This document shows positions 13,301 to 25,065 of a stretch of DNA of 64,000 nucleotides, one piece after another. The notes beneath the pieces are model-generated. The model did no database searches, had not been told where the DNA came from, and worked only from the letters and a program-made list of their open reading frames with translations. The position numbers and the translations under genes are program-made. Numbering within the stretch: the first letter of the stretch is position 1; each line of letters opens with the position of its first letter. This DNA is from Dipteris shenzhenensis (Eukaryota > Polypodiophyta > Polypodiopsida > Gleicheniales). Location: assembly GCA_047967505.1 (NCBI GenBank), contig CM106540.1. One strand, written 5' to 3'.

Positions 13301-13878
13301 TTCCGATCTACAATGTTCACATTCAGTGCAGGTGCCCCACATATTTCACAGATCATGGAACCTCTAGTCACAAACCAACGTAGTGCACATGCATAATGTG
13401 CCAATCCAAGATCACTTCGACATGCACAGCCTAATTCAATAAGAGAATCAACAACATCGTTGCAAGGTCCAGCCTTGAAGTCACTTGTGCAACCATCAAT
13501 GGCAATGCTTGACTGACCATTCTGAGTATCGGCTGCCGCCAAGTTATCGTTTTCTGGCATTAAAGTCTCTCCAGTGAAATACGGAGCTTGCCCATTTGCT
13601 TTCAGATGACTGGCATGAAAGGGATGAGAAATGCCCAAAAACTTGAGGGCTGCTTCCCCATTCTTATCTGGCTCTGCACACTGGCAGACTCTGCATACAT
13701 CAGCACCCTCCCGTCTCTCTGATTGTATGGACAACTGACCATGGCTACTGTTTAACAAGGTTTCATCAACCACATCTTGGTCGCCGGTGAGCTGACCTTC
13801 CTTTTTGGGAGAATCCATGGGTTTCAAGAGATCATTTACTTCAGAAGCCACATTTCCAGAAAATTCTCTCACTTGCTG
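10359..13878 (-). CDS. RING-variant (C4HC3) membrane-bound E3 ubiquitin ligase-like protein
   Basis: Three coding exons on the minus strand: 13878-12946, 10803-10729 and 10478-10359 (stop at 10361-10359). All introns are GT-AG and all junctions are phase 0. Numbering from the GTG codon at 13872, the RING-variant ligands are C60, C63, C149, C151, H159, C162, C175 and C178, with the usual CxC-x7-HxxC spacing and an unusually long 85-residue loop between the first two pairs. Three hydrophobic segments follow: one at the end of the first exon (ATKWAVEGTG...WLLAP), one in the second (LLGGLCALSIVVFLRF) and one in the third (RYWAILVVFWFLVFGVW). This is the arrangement of plant MARCH-like RING/FYVE/PHD-superfamily proteins, which are inferred to ubiquitinate membrane proteins. 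The 5' coding exon is not resolved: no in-frame ATG lies near 13878, and a CAG acceptor sits just before it. Confidence 0.87.
10804..12945 (-). other. Intron of the RING gene (2142 bp)
   Basis: Bounded by a GTATG donor after the Asn-Lys codons and a TTGCAG acceptor. It contains local duplications: a 20-25-bp unit with GGATACATGTGGGAAGTTCT at about 11393 and 11465, and a unit with CTGCTCTCTCTTTT at about 12073 and 12213. It also holds a GA microsatellite. I see no gene in it. Confidence 0.75.
11729..11784. repeat. GA/GC microsatellite
   Basis: A short GA run, then a GCGCGCGCGC segment, then an uninterrupted AG run from about 11761 to 11783, inside the RING gene intron. Confidence 0.9.
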
Positions 13879-15141
13879 CTGCAGGTGCTTCAGTCCTTTT
13901 TATGCAGTCAAACAATACCCAAAACACATTTGACAGCACAGAAAGCTTTCCCTGATGAAGTCAATTTTGGAAAGCATTGTCTGAGAAGCAACCAGGCATT
14001 CCCCCACAGCATTGAACACTGTTGTCCTAGTTAAGAATTCACTAGAAGTCTACCATTACTGCAGTGTACATGTTGATGCTGCAACCAGAGCAAAAGACAC
14101 ATCTGTCAGAGGTCCCAATAACAAAAAGAAAAAAAGTTACATTAAACCTCTGCAGAGCAAGTACATCCAGAGGAAGAGAGAGAGAAAAACATTTCCAAAA
14201 GTGCCTCCTGTCATTCAACACTCTTCTCATGGGTTCTTACTATTCAATCAATTGCAATGATGACTGCTTGACGAAGTACAATTCTTCCTAGGTGAAGACA
14301 TACTACCTCTCCTTTATTCCCCCATATTTCTAAGGAGGTAGGTTTTCGCATGGATTAACCTGTGCAGAGGTTAATCTTGTGCTTGCAATTTATATGCAAG
14401 TGCCACAATCAATTTTTGCCCACCATTTGCTTGACCAACCACCACCAAACTAGTGGTGTGCATGTAACATGTATTAAACTCGGTGTGCCCAACACATGCA
14501 CGTAGACTACTTCTGACAACACAAGACTTCCATGTATGCTAACTACTAATGCTTTATTGCTTATGACCTTGGCAATCTCCAAGCTCACAAAAAATACAAC
14601 TCGGTTGCTAGGGCTGGAGTACAGTTAGGAGGTCCTCCTTGGGATGAGCACGGGGTTAAAGAATACAATGATGAACTGTGCGGTAGACTACTCGTCTTTT
14701 GCGTGGAGACCTCAACCTTCCTTGGATGGGCTTGATGGAAGCAAAGCTACTCCTCCTGCTCCTCTATAGGTTTAGAGCTAGCTTTGCAAAGGCGGCCTTT
14801 TTATACTCTTCCCATTATCTGTGCCGGACATAAGTCGACACGTTGACTTTTGACCAAAAAGTCAACTTACCTTTTGCTACTGTGAAACTTTGCTTAATTT
14901 CTTGACCTAATCGAGTTAATGTCCAAGCAAGATTCCGTTGAAGAACAAGCAATACAAAACGGCTTGAAAGAGAACTTTGTCGAGTTTTCTAAATAAGGCC
15001 ACCTTGCCGAAAGCGGGCGACCAGGCATCATGCCCCTCGGTTGGCAGATTAAGAGTGCAATAAGGGAGGAGATGAACGAGAAAGAGACAAATGCAGTAAG
15101 AAGAAGGAGGCAATGTTGCGAGCATTACAAGAAAGGCTTAC
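13879..15141 (-). other. Probable 5' intron region of the RING gene
   Basis: No coding exon was identified here on the minus strand, although the RING protein should start in this region or just upstream of it. A consensus donor (CAG followed by GTAAGC) at 15144-15136 marks the likely far end. Intron status is inferred, not shown. Confidence 0.4.
14842..14866. promoter_or_regulatory. Perfect inverted repeat of W-box motifs
   Basis: Two 10-bp arms, GTTGACTTTT and AAAAGTCAAC, flank a 5-bp centre. The segment holds overlapping TTGAC cores on both strands: TTGACT and TTGACC on plus, TTGACT on minus. TTGAC(C/T) is the WRKY-factor W-box. It lies in the presumed first intron of the RING gene. A binding role is inferred. 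Confidence 0.45.
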
Positions 15142-15450
15142 CTGAAGATCGGGGAAGGCCAGAGAGTGCGAGGAAGCATCCAAATGCAGAGGGGGGGCGA
15201 GATGATTTGTAGAGGAAGGGGGGAGAAGTGCGATGGAGGAGATGTACGAGAATGCCTCCGACGGAATGGCTGTTTGTCCGCAGCCAAGGGAACAGCAACG
15301 TGCTTCTACATCCCCATCTCTGCCACCTTGGACTGACCGTCCTTTGACTGTCCCTAGGAAAGTGCTCGGAACCCGACGGGTGATTCCCGCAACTTTCCTG
15401 GCTGGAGGGCCATAACGAGGCTGCCGGCGGATGATGTGGCACAATATCAT
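15142..15450 (-). promoter_or_regulatory. Candidate 5' exon and leader of the RING gene
   Basis: This is the start of a locally GC-rich segment (about 15.14-15.6 kb) in AT-rich surroundings. On the minus strand a CT-rich leader ends at a near-perfect donor after base 15142. A single ATG (about 15180) just before the donor would add about a dozen codons, but its phase does not join directly to the exon at 13878, so another exon or a non-coding leader is needed. Confidence 0.4.
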
Positions 15451-15699
15451 GTCAGAAAGTTGCCACATCGCACAGCACGGCGCGCGGGCGGGCGGTGGAT
15501 GGCATGGCAGGCCGGCCAAATTTTGGCGGCAGGTTTTTTGATACAAATGGGAGGGGGGGCTAATTCCCTTTCTAAAATTAACCGGATCGGATGGGCTCAA
15601 AGTTGATCTGAACCAAGACTGGACCTTTACGACTAGGGAACCTATAGGATGCTGTGGCCTCATATCCATTGCATGATTGCTTGATCAAATAATGTAAGC

Positions 15700-16300
15700 A
15701 GAGAACTATTCATGTATGTGTGAGGTATGCGCCTATGTGTGCATATGCACCTCTCTGTGTGTGCCTGTACACATGCACATGTGCATGCCTATACGTGTTT
15801 ATGTCTATGCTCTCCCCCCCCCCCCCCCCCCACTGTCCCTCTCTCACCTCCCCACTCACCACACTGATCACTCGCCTGCCCCTTAGACGTTGCTCGAGAG
15901 TCGAGACTTGCAGGCAATAGGGCAAGGCCCACGGCGGTGGTCAATTCCACCCACACCCTAAACACACCCACCCATTTTGACTACCAAGCTAGGATGCCAA
16001 ACCTCTACGTGTTTTATATGCATGTTTGATTGTGCATGTTTGATTGTGTGTGTGTTTGTGCACACACTTGCATGTGTATGCGTGTATGGGTATAAGTAAG
16101 TGTGTGCTTTCATGTGTGTGGGTGTGGGTGTATTCCCACAAAAAAAAAGTGGGTGTGGGTGTATGTATGTGCACCCCCAACCTATATGTGAGTATGTCTA
16201 TACATGTGCATGTGTATGTATGTGCTTGCACACACACACATGCTTGTATATGTGTGTGTGTGTGGTCCATGGGTAATAAATAGAACGAGTAGCATGACTT
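15700..16300. repeat. TG-rich low-complexity DNA with an 18-base C run
   Basis: Alternating TGTG/CACA and GTGTATG words occur at about 15715-15800 and 16020-16262. An uninterrupted C run lies at 15814-15831. Open frames here are simple-sequence artefacts. Confidence 0.85.
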
Positions 16301-19300
16301 GTCTACGATGGGTTGAAGACCCGCTCCGCTGAGTCTCAAGGTGGGATCTTAAAATGTCTTTAATTTCAAGAAATAAAATTTCAAATCAAATGACCAACTT
16401 TCAAAAAGCCACAATGAGGCAAAAAACAATCACAACGGGGAAAGTCCAAAAGAGACAGAGAGAGAGAGAGATTTGTTATGCCTAGGGTTAAGGGGTGAAA
16501 TTTTTCTCACTTAATGAGTACATCTAGATCACTCAGTGTGTCAAAGCAGAGAGGGTGTTGTTGGAAAGACTTGTATTCCCAGTTGTAATTGCCTTCATCA
16601 TCTTGTATACTACGTTGCCATAAGTTTTCTTATAGTTCCTACATATTTTGAGGACCACATCCCTAGAAGTATAAGGGCCCCCTTGGTGGGACTTTGAGTT
16701 CAGCAAATTTTCTAAATCCTTTTTGGTTTCTTACAATTGGGCCTCTTAGCTTACCTACATGGATTTCGTTCTTTTATAGAGGATTATGTGTGCTTACCTT
16801 GTTTGATAACTTCACTACTAATCTCACTTTAGGTGATTATAGGTTGTCAATTTCCAATTTTAGATGAATGTGTGTATTTAGATTTAGAAGTCCCATCAAT
16901 AACTGAGCCATATAATTAATTCCATCAATTGGATAAAAAGTTAAAAAAGAGAAACATATAAGAAAAAAATGCTTGAGATATCTAAGTTGAAAAATGCAAC
17001 TAGAGTTTGCAAAAATATCGATCAAAATTAAGAATTTTTAATAATATTGAGTTTGACAAACATAATATTGAAAAAAGATGTCGAATCCTCAGGCAGTCCA
17101 GATTCGGAGGTCAGGGTCCACTTACCTCCCACCATCCAAACAAACTAGTTGTCAGAACATCATAGTTACATTTGGGTAGATAGGTAATGCCTGTTTTTCC
17201 TAGCTTGTTATCGCTTTACCTAGGAATGTAGACAACCATATGGATTCTTAGATGATTAGAAAAACAATTTAGCCACAAGTGAAGTTTAAGTCACAAGTGT
17301 AGTAAGGAGCAAATGAGTGCATGGGTTAAGAAGGGATTAGAGCAGGTTATGGGACGATTAGTGGGCTTGGTATGTGGGGTGGTTAAAAAGTAAGTGCAAA
17401 GGGAAGATTTCACGAGGGTACATAAAAGAACAATTCATAGTTAGGAAAGTATTCATGTGTGTGTGTGTAAAGAAACAAGTGTGTCTGTGTGTGCGATACA
17501 TTTACTAATCAAATTTTGTGTGTGTGTGTGTGTGTTTTCACAATATTATAACATCAATTATAAGAAGAAAAAATAGTGTATGTCATGGAGCCCCTGCATC
17601 TTTTAGGTACCTTGCCGCCCACCCAACTTTGTCCTCCTTGCAATAGTGTGAGTGTGCTCCCCCCTCGCCCTTATTCCCTCTCCTAGAGCGGTAAGTGTCT
17701 GTGATATTTGTGTGTGTGGACTCCTCTTTCTACCTATACATGTTCTTTCCTCCCTCCTAGATCCCCCCACCAAAAATAAACCTCTCTTCCCCTCAAGTAG
17801 TATGTGCCCCCTAGTCAGTGTGTGCCCCTCCCTGCCTACGCTCCCCCCTTTTTGCATGACTCTCATCCCCCCCCTATAGTTGGAGTGTGTATGTCTTCCC
17901 TACCCCCCTCTCCCCTAGTGTGTATTTGTGTGTGTGGGCCCTCTCTATTCCTACACATGTGCTTCCTGCCTCCTAGATCCCCCCCCCCCTCTCTCCCTCT
18001 CTCAGGTCACTATGAAAGAGAGGCTATGCGAGGAATATCTCTTTTGAACCACAAAGTTATCAAATCGACAATTGAATGGGAAGCAAAAGAAAGTTGATTG
18101 TGGCTCAACCCAGCAAGCAAACATTTGGAAGGACAAAGGAGATACCTATCTATTCCCGTATTTTGTTTTTTCGTATTATCATTTTTCTTACTTTCATAGA
18201 AGTACTCATGTAGAGACAAGAAAGAATGGTATGGTGATGGAAGGGAATAATAGAATTTGAAGAAGAGTGCTAGATCATATTAAAATAGTATGAATAAGAG
18301 AATAAAATATGATAGCCTATATAAGATCTAGGATAATTTAGGTGAGCTAAAAGTTTTTTATGAATAAATAAGCATGATTATGTGCATTGATAAGGATAAG
18401 AAGATGTATATCTTGTAGTATGTATGAAATAACAAATACAATTACTTATAGGCCTTGTATCCTCATAGCTTGCTTGAGTAGATGCCAATCCTAGCTTAAC
18501 TGTAGATAACAAAATTATTATTGTGTGATACATATGGTATACTTCGATAAAGTGTACTGCTAATGTGAACTGAATTGGAGAAAATTAAAGAGAAGAAAAA
18601 TCCTATGACATTTTTGCTAAGCAAGAAGGAAGGCATGATTGTTCGCTGGTGCAAGCTCTTTGCTCTAGTAATTTCTTTACGAAATTGCTTTTATAGGTAA
18701 TGAAAAACAGTTGGTATGTCAGATAATATCTTCTATGTATTTTCTAGCAGCTGAAGAAAATACATATTGGATCATTACTAGCTACCAAGTTAAATCAAAA
18801 ACTTTGACATGTGATTTGACAATGACATACATATACCCTTCTGTTGATCACATAATACTATATGTGACTTATTGCTACTCATATCATAAGTAAAAAGAAT
18901 TATGCTTTGTATCTGTTATTATTTCTCAATATCATACTGGTATGGGACGGTATAGATATTGAGGAATATGACAAATATAATGTTGAGAGCTGTAACAAAA
19001 TAACATAAGCAATGAATGGATGTGCTATAGTACTTTCTGTTGGTACAGGATAAGAATAATAATAGTCTTTCATAAGTTTTGAATTGGCTAAATTCATTAT
19101 CTCTTGGTTAATGAGAGCTTAAGATCTCTTGAAGAATTTTTTTGACCATGATGATACTTGCTGAATATCCAAGCGACTACTCTTCACATCTCTACTCGTT
19201 GACTCAAAAATTCAAATATACAATTGAGGTCAGTTGCAATCCAAGCAAGAGGGATGTTACGGAATTGTATTTCTTGTTATGGAAATTATTTTATTTTAGT

Positions 19301-19850
19301 CGAGTGTGACTATGGCAAAGTATTCCATATGAGCACACCGGACACGGCAGGGGTCCTAGTGGATGCTTTGTGGGGTTAAGTTGGGGAGGCCTAACTACCT
19401 GTGTTTTGCCATGTTAGATGGCTAATATTATGGGTGATTCCATATTAATACTAATGTCGATACTAATGTCGCTAGTGTTACTGGTGATGTTGTGATGATT
19501 GGTCGCAAGGTATGTATTTTGATGTCTGTATCTTAAGCATACAATTGTGTTGGGATTAGTTGGTGTGATGATTCATTAATTGATTGTAACAACAAATACA
19601 ATTGGTGGCTTGAGTATAGATGATGAGTTGAATAACGAGGAATGGAGATGGTGAAGGTGATGATTTGGATTGATTGAAGTATCAAATGGTTGCCAAAGGC
19701 CATGGGCCATATTGTAAAGTAATGAGTACTAAGCTATGGGCTAATTTATTTTATTAATTGTGGATGAGGGCATATTAAGACTTGTAATATTTTGAGCTCG
19801 TGGAGCTATGTTGAGCAATCTCTCTAATTGTGGACAAGGGATGCTTTTGG
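16301..19850. other. AT-rich intergenic DNA with microsatellites; no gene seen
   Basis: GT tracts lie at about 17456-17468 and 17516-17535, with C/CT-rich tracts from about 17600 to 18005. The rest is AT-rich with short open frames only. No domain was recognised. Confidence 0.55.
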
Positions 19851-19859
19851 ATGTACTAT

Positions 19860-20376
19860 TATTGGCTCTTTGCTTTTTGGAGCTACAATTATAAATACTC
19901 TAGATGGGAAGCAAGAGCCACCCTCTAGGGCAGGTGAATTGGACCCCATGTAGTGTCGCTCTCTCTTTCTCTTCTCTCCCCCACTTGTTTCCTCGTTCTT
20001 GGTTACTGTGGTTTTGGTAAATCTTGAATTTGTGATCATGTTTAATTTTACTTTTCGTAACACAGACAACTCAATTATTTCAATACAAGTTGATGGTGCT
20101 TGTCTATGTATTTGACTCCATTGCTATTATGAACTCCATATTCTTCTAAGTGTTCTTAAGTGTCTACACAACTCGGTGATCTCTTTTCATCACACGATCT
20201 TCTTGCGATAGCTAACCCCGACCTCCTTGTCTATATATTGACATCTGCTCTGCACCCAAGCACACATGCCTTGAGACTGCAAGAGAGCATCTTCACCAAC
20301 CACAACACTGGGTTGGGTTGACACTGAGCACCTTTTCTATGTTAGTGTTGGGTGAGCAAAACCAGAGCCTCAACAT
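19860..20376 (+). mobile_element. Probable Gypsy LTR (3' part), copy 1
   Basis: The stretch ends directly before a primer-site-like TTTGGCGATCC sequence and shares words with a second copy at about 59.30-59.49 kb (for example ACTGCAAGAGAG followed by GCATCTT). A TATA-like ATTATAAATAC at about 19888 fits an LTR promoter. The left edge of the LTR was not determined. Confidence 0.5.
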
Positions 20377-20400
20377 TTTGGCGATCCTGTTGGGGAGGAG
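20377..20400 (+). promoter_or_regulatory. Primer-binding-site-like sequence after the LTR
   Basis: TTTGGCGATCC followed by TGTTGGGGA resembles the TGGCGxxxCC-type primer sites that follow plant Gypsy LTRs. The same junction recurs at about 59494-59515. The primer tRNA was not identified. Confidence 0.45.
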
Positions 20401-21110
20401 TCAATTGAATTTCAAGTTGACAAGCTATCACGCTAGGAGATTTAGAGAACTGAGTTAGTAAGCTCAGTGTCTAGATGATAAGGGTTCGTGTTAACCAATG
20501 ACGAAGTGAAACAGTTGTTGGGAATCGTGGGCTACTATAGGAAGTTCATCCAAGTGACTAGACGAGTGGCATCAACTAGTGGTGTACTTGAAGACTGGCA
20601 TGTGGAATACAAAGAATACTTAGATTGCTACTCGGATACTTTTTGCCTTAATGAATGGCTAACACACACTCAGAAAGGCAAAGAAGATATGTGGTGAGGT
20701 GTGAAGAGTACCTGAGTCAAAGAAATTGGTTACATCAGACCATGGGAAGTGGAGCAGTCTCAGGGAACTGGACTTCAATGCCCAAAGGAGTGCCCAAAGG
20801 AGGCTGGCAGAAGCAATAGTCCAACAGCAGCGACGTGCATGAGGAGAGAGCCTCGGCTACACTACCCCAGGGTGAAAGTTGACTACTATGCTGAGCCAGA
20901 AGGACATAACATTGGTGTTGGGCCGAGGCGACCCATAAGAGTGGCGAATGAATGTCCATGGCAAATGGAATCCTTGCACTCATTTACAAAGAGTTTGGAT
21001 TTCAAGAGGATGACCATTTCCTTGGTGGAACATCAGAATGAATGAGAAGACCAACTCAAAGAACGAAGAGAGCATCTTCAACAGTACTTGATTACTATTC
21101 TAGGGGGAAT
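20401..21110 (+). mobile_element. Gypsy leader region, copy 1
   Basis: This stretch follows the primer-site-like sequence and is homologous to about 59.52-60.1 kb. It includes an open frame (20488-20697) whose start, EVKQLLGIVGYYRKFI, matches the conserved segment between RT and RNase H of Gypsy pol. It also includes an open frame at 20749-21045 with a VDYYAEPEG block that is shared with the second copy. It has no complete protein domain. Confidence 0.5.
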
Positions 21111-21199
21111 GCATCAAGAAATATATGAAGGTAGAGAAGACTAGCTACAACTAATGGACAAAGAAACCACCATCGGGGTGTGGGTCTTGGTAGTGACTC

Positions 21200-21640
21200 A
21201 TGTCTCGTGGGGATGTTGGAGAGATGCTGATGGAGCCTCCACTCCAAGCTACTCCTTGTGAGAGCAATGCAAGGCACAAGCCATCCACCGCAAGTGTCAC
21301 TCAAGCAGCCTCCAAATTGTTGCAATGTATTTCTGCGAGAGAAAGGGGGAGAGGGGAGAAGGGAGGGAGAAGGAGAAGGGAAGAAGAGAGTGAAGGGGGA
21401 TGGAGAGGAAAACACAAGGGCACTACAATGGAAACAAGGGAGCACCCAAAAAACTCTCTTGGAAGAGAAGAGGGAGCTTGTATTCAAACTTGTGCACACA
21501 ACAATGAAGACCAAAGTCAACCATTTGGCCTTTTATACAAGTCACCTTTTGAAGGGAGGGCCAACCCTAATCTCTTTATACCACTCTCCCTTCTCATTCT
21601 TTTACCATCCTCTTGGGCCCATGTAGCACCAAGACACAAT
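21200..21640 (+). repeat. Dispersed LTR-like repeat, copy 1
   Basis: Homologous to about 28.70-29.17 kb. Shared blocks include GTGGGGATG, CTACTCCTTGTG, a GGGAGAAGG-type purine tract, AACAATGAAGACCAAAGTCA, TTGGCCTTTTATACA, AAGGGAGGGCC and a terminal GGGCCCAT. CCTTTTATACA resembles an LTR TATA element. Confidence 0.7.
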
Positions 21641-21851
21641 CCTGGCTCTATGGACTTATCATTGTCCATCAAATCACATCACATCACTTAACCCGTGGTA
21701 GCATATTATTAACCCACAGTGGCATTTTGTTAACTAATCTGTTACAATCAAGGAAATTCTACTTGATCAACAGGCGTACGTCAAACTGCACGTTTGAGGC
21801 CCAAAGATAGTACCAACTAATTCAGGGAGAGTCTACAATGACCTCACACCC

Positions 21852-23755
21852 ATGAAGGTGGTTATGACAGATTGGAAGGTTAGTGACTCAGTCCTTCCAC
21901 ATGGAAGACCCAGTTTTGGAGTAGAGAAATCTAAGTCTAGCTCCAACATCAAGGTAAAGTTTCAAAATTTCAAAGGCACGGATGATGGAGTTCCCTATAG
22001 TCACTCACAGATCTTCTTGGGTATCTGTCACATAAATGGGGCAATAATAGACAAAGAGTATATGGACTATTTTCCATGCACCTTAATAAAAAATGCTCAG
22101 AGATGGTTCAATCAATTCCCAAGTGGGTCCTTTCCCGATCGGTATGTAATGTCCGAAGCATTCTTGCGAAGGTTCCGGCAGGAGATCAATGAAGAAGATG
22201 TGCGGATAAAGCTTAGTGAGGTGAAGCAAAACAAGGGAGAGTCCATCCAAGACTTTGTGCTCGGATACGACCTCTCATCAACCAGTTAAGCACGGTTCTA
22301 GATGACAAGTCTATGCCAGCCTGGTTAATCACAAGTTACACCCAGGTAGATTTGTGCAAGCCAAAGATTGTCAATTCGACTAGAACCTATGAAGAATTGT
22401 GAGACCTAGCTGTTGCTTTGGAGAAGAGTGAAGGCTCAAAAAACAAGGCAAATAAGAATGATGCTAATAGCGATACCGAGGAGACACTAGCCAAGAAAGA
22501 CAAATTAAAAATTGAGCTGAAGAAGGCCTTAAAAGAATTGGGCATTCGAGATAAGCCAGGTAGCAATGAGAAATGGTGTAACAAGTGTCCCAGGGGTGGA
22601 CATGTGGAAGAGGAATGCAAGACTAAGTACTCTAACACCTGCACTAAGTTTGGGCATGATGAGTCTGATTGTTGGTTCAATGGTAAAGATTGCCAAGTGT
22701 CAGTGGTGATTGATGCTCGACCCACTGAGCAGAAAACCACCATGTCTCGAGTAGAAGGACAAAGGTAAGAATGGTAAGGAGAAGACCAATCCATCTAATA
22801 TTAAGTGCTTCTATTGTGGAGAGAATCATTTGCATCCCAACTGTCCAATATGGGCTGAACATTGAAGTTCCTCAAGAATAACATGGAAAGGAAAGAAGTG
22901 GATCTAGAATGCCGAGCAATTGTAGCCGAGCTCCTAGATGCAATTGATGCTCAAGTGGTCACCCAGTCAAAAGGCTCAGTGGTAACCCACTGAAGACACA
23001 AATGCCTCGAGTAAAGACATCAACTAGAAGGCTCAAAAGGAGTTGGTAGCTAAAATTGCAAGGGAGTTGAAGGGAAAATCTCTAGCATTAGAAATGCTTG
23101 AGAAGACTCAATAGTCTATCACCAAGAGAGAGGAATCCTCAAAATCTAAGGAAAATGAAACTGAATTGAGCACTTCATAAGAATTTAGTGCAGAGCTAGC
23201 CCGAGCATGGGAAACATTTAAGTCAGTTTGACATTTTCCAAGGTAATGCGAATAACTCCACACTGTCGTGATTTCTTTACTTAGTAGATCAAGGAATCAT
23301 CCAATGAACCAAAAGAGGTGCAATCCTTAGCCACTATACCTGTGATTGATACTTTGGTAGTTGATGAGGAAGTCCCAATGATCACCATCAAGGTTAAGAA
23401 ACAAACCATACCTATAGTAATAGTGGATGGGGGGTCAGGAGTGAACATCATCTCTAAAGAGATTTCTTAGAGAATGAAGTTCAATGAGCCATCACCTTTT
23501 TGAGTGCGCATGGCAGATCAATGACCAATTGACCCCAAAGGTATGTTGGAGGATGTGGTCATCTCTATAGGCAGTGTCTATCACTTAGTTTCATTGTGAT
23601 TGCCATGGAACAGCATGCCTATCCAATCTTATTGGGAAGAACTTGGCTGAAGAGTGCAAAGGTACTCCATGATTGGGGATCAAAAGAGATGATCATCAAG
23701 ATAGATAGTCAAGATGTATGTATACCGACCAACCATTGGAAGGTTCCAAGTTGTT
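21852..23755 (+). pseudogene. Gypsy gag-protease remnant
   Basis: The frame 21852-22289 encodes the central retrotransposon gag domain: an FQNFKGTDDG start, a YFPCTLIKNAQRWFNQ block, and a FLRRFRQEI end. After frameshifts, 22418-22768 carries a Lys/Glu-rich linker and a zinc-knuckle region (WCNKCPRGGHVEEEC, then CTKFGHDESDCWF); a further knuckle-like CFYCGENHLHPNC follows near 22809. At about 23420 the protease active-site block VDGGSGVNII appears, followed after stops by a GRTWLKSAKVLHDWGS block (about 23640) typical of plant Gypsy protease ends. It has several in-frame stops and no RT. A related gag copy lies reversed at 62.3-62.65 kb. Confidence 0.85.
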
Positions 23756-23759
23756 TCTG

Positions 23760-25060
23760 ACCAAAGAATCTGGAGGTCACAAATCCAATTCCTTAGTGTT
23801 GAGGATGACTCCTCCACCCACTTGGACCTCTACCAAGGAGCGTTAGCAGACCTCTAGTAAGGGGGGTTACAAAAGTAAGTAGTGGATACTTTTGTAACTA
23901 TAGAGACAGTTATAACTGTCCCTAACAGCATGTAGTAGTGGCCTTATCCACCACCACATCATTTTTGGGACTATGTCTATTTTTTGATTGTTATCCCCGA
24001 CTGAGGTCAGAATACCATCTGATGTTGTTATAAGCTGGTCATCACCTCCTGCATGGAGTGAGTTGTTGCTATCAAGTTTTGATACAAACTATATGCAATA
24101 TTTCCACTCTACAAATGATTGTCTCGGCTATTTGTATGCTTTGTACTGTCTCTTTCTTTTCTGACATTAGTCAGATTTAAGTCTGACTCTAGCATTCCCA
24201 TTGCCAAGAGTGGATGTGTGTAGGTGTTTTTCTGTTTTTTGGAGACACCAATAACATTATTGGCAATCCCAATCTACATTCCAGCTTTGATTGCCAGTTG
24301 CTGCTACATAGCAATTCTGCACAAGAGTGAAAACCGTATGATCTACAATGACTATAATACAAATCGACTAGTAGAGGCAACAACTCGCAAGAAAATCAAA
24401 ACAACAACAACGTATTGTCACAAAGATGACTTCTAGCAAAGCATGAGATGGCATACAAGCTGATTCAATGAGCGAGGTCATTCAGAGATCTCTTGAAGGT
24501 GGACCACTTTCGGAAACCCTTCACGACTTTTGTAAGCGACTTCCTCATGACAAGAACCAACTGGATAGCTGCCACAACACTCCGGACAAGTGAACACACT
24601 ACGGCAAGTGAGGTGTCTACGAATCTGTGTCTCTAATTGAGCATTCAGCATAGGAAGTGGATTGTAATTTGACTCCATTCTGACCATACAAGCTTGTAAC
24701 ATCTTCATAACGTCCCTCGTCGACAAACACCACCAACAAACAACTATTTGGCAAGCAAAGTACAATAGACGGCTCGACAAACGACATTGCTGTCAAAGTC
24801 TTCAATCACTACATCAACCAGACGAGCCAACAAGCAGTCATTAGATTACCAGTGGATAGTCGTTCGACTACACAATAGCACCAAATGCTCTTCTGAGGTC
24901 CATCAACAACAACAATCCAACCACAAATATATCGACACCAATAGCACTATCAAATATTCAATGCAACAAGCCCCAAAAAATTGCAAGCAGATTACTCATC
25001 GACCTGCACTACAAGCAACCTGACAGTAGCTAGTGACTGCAGTTCTCCATTCCTTTCTTA
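23760..25060. other. No gene seen; possible LTR DNA
   Basis: This lies between two Gypsy gag-protease blocks, where an LTR would be expected, but no second LTR copy in the window confirms it. Short open frames on both strands show no motif. Confidence 0.4.
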
Positions 25061-25065
25061 CATGG

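Noticed and set aside
15049-15669. 206-residue minus-strand open frame in the GC-rich block.
   Set aside because: Long only because of GC richness. It has Pro/Ser-rich composition without a domain and overlaps the presumed promoter, leader exon and donor of the RING gene.
15989-16339. Thr/His-rich open frames on both strands.
   Set aside because: Products of TG/CA simple sequence.
21200-21691. 163-residue plus-strand open frame.
   Set aside because: It lies within a dispersed LTR-like repeat with a purine tract; the second copy at 28.7 kb does not preserve the frame.
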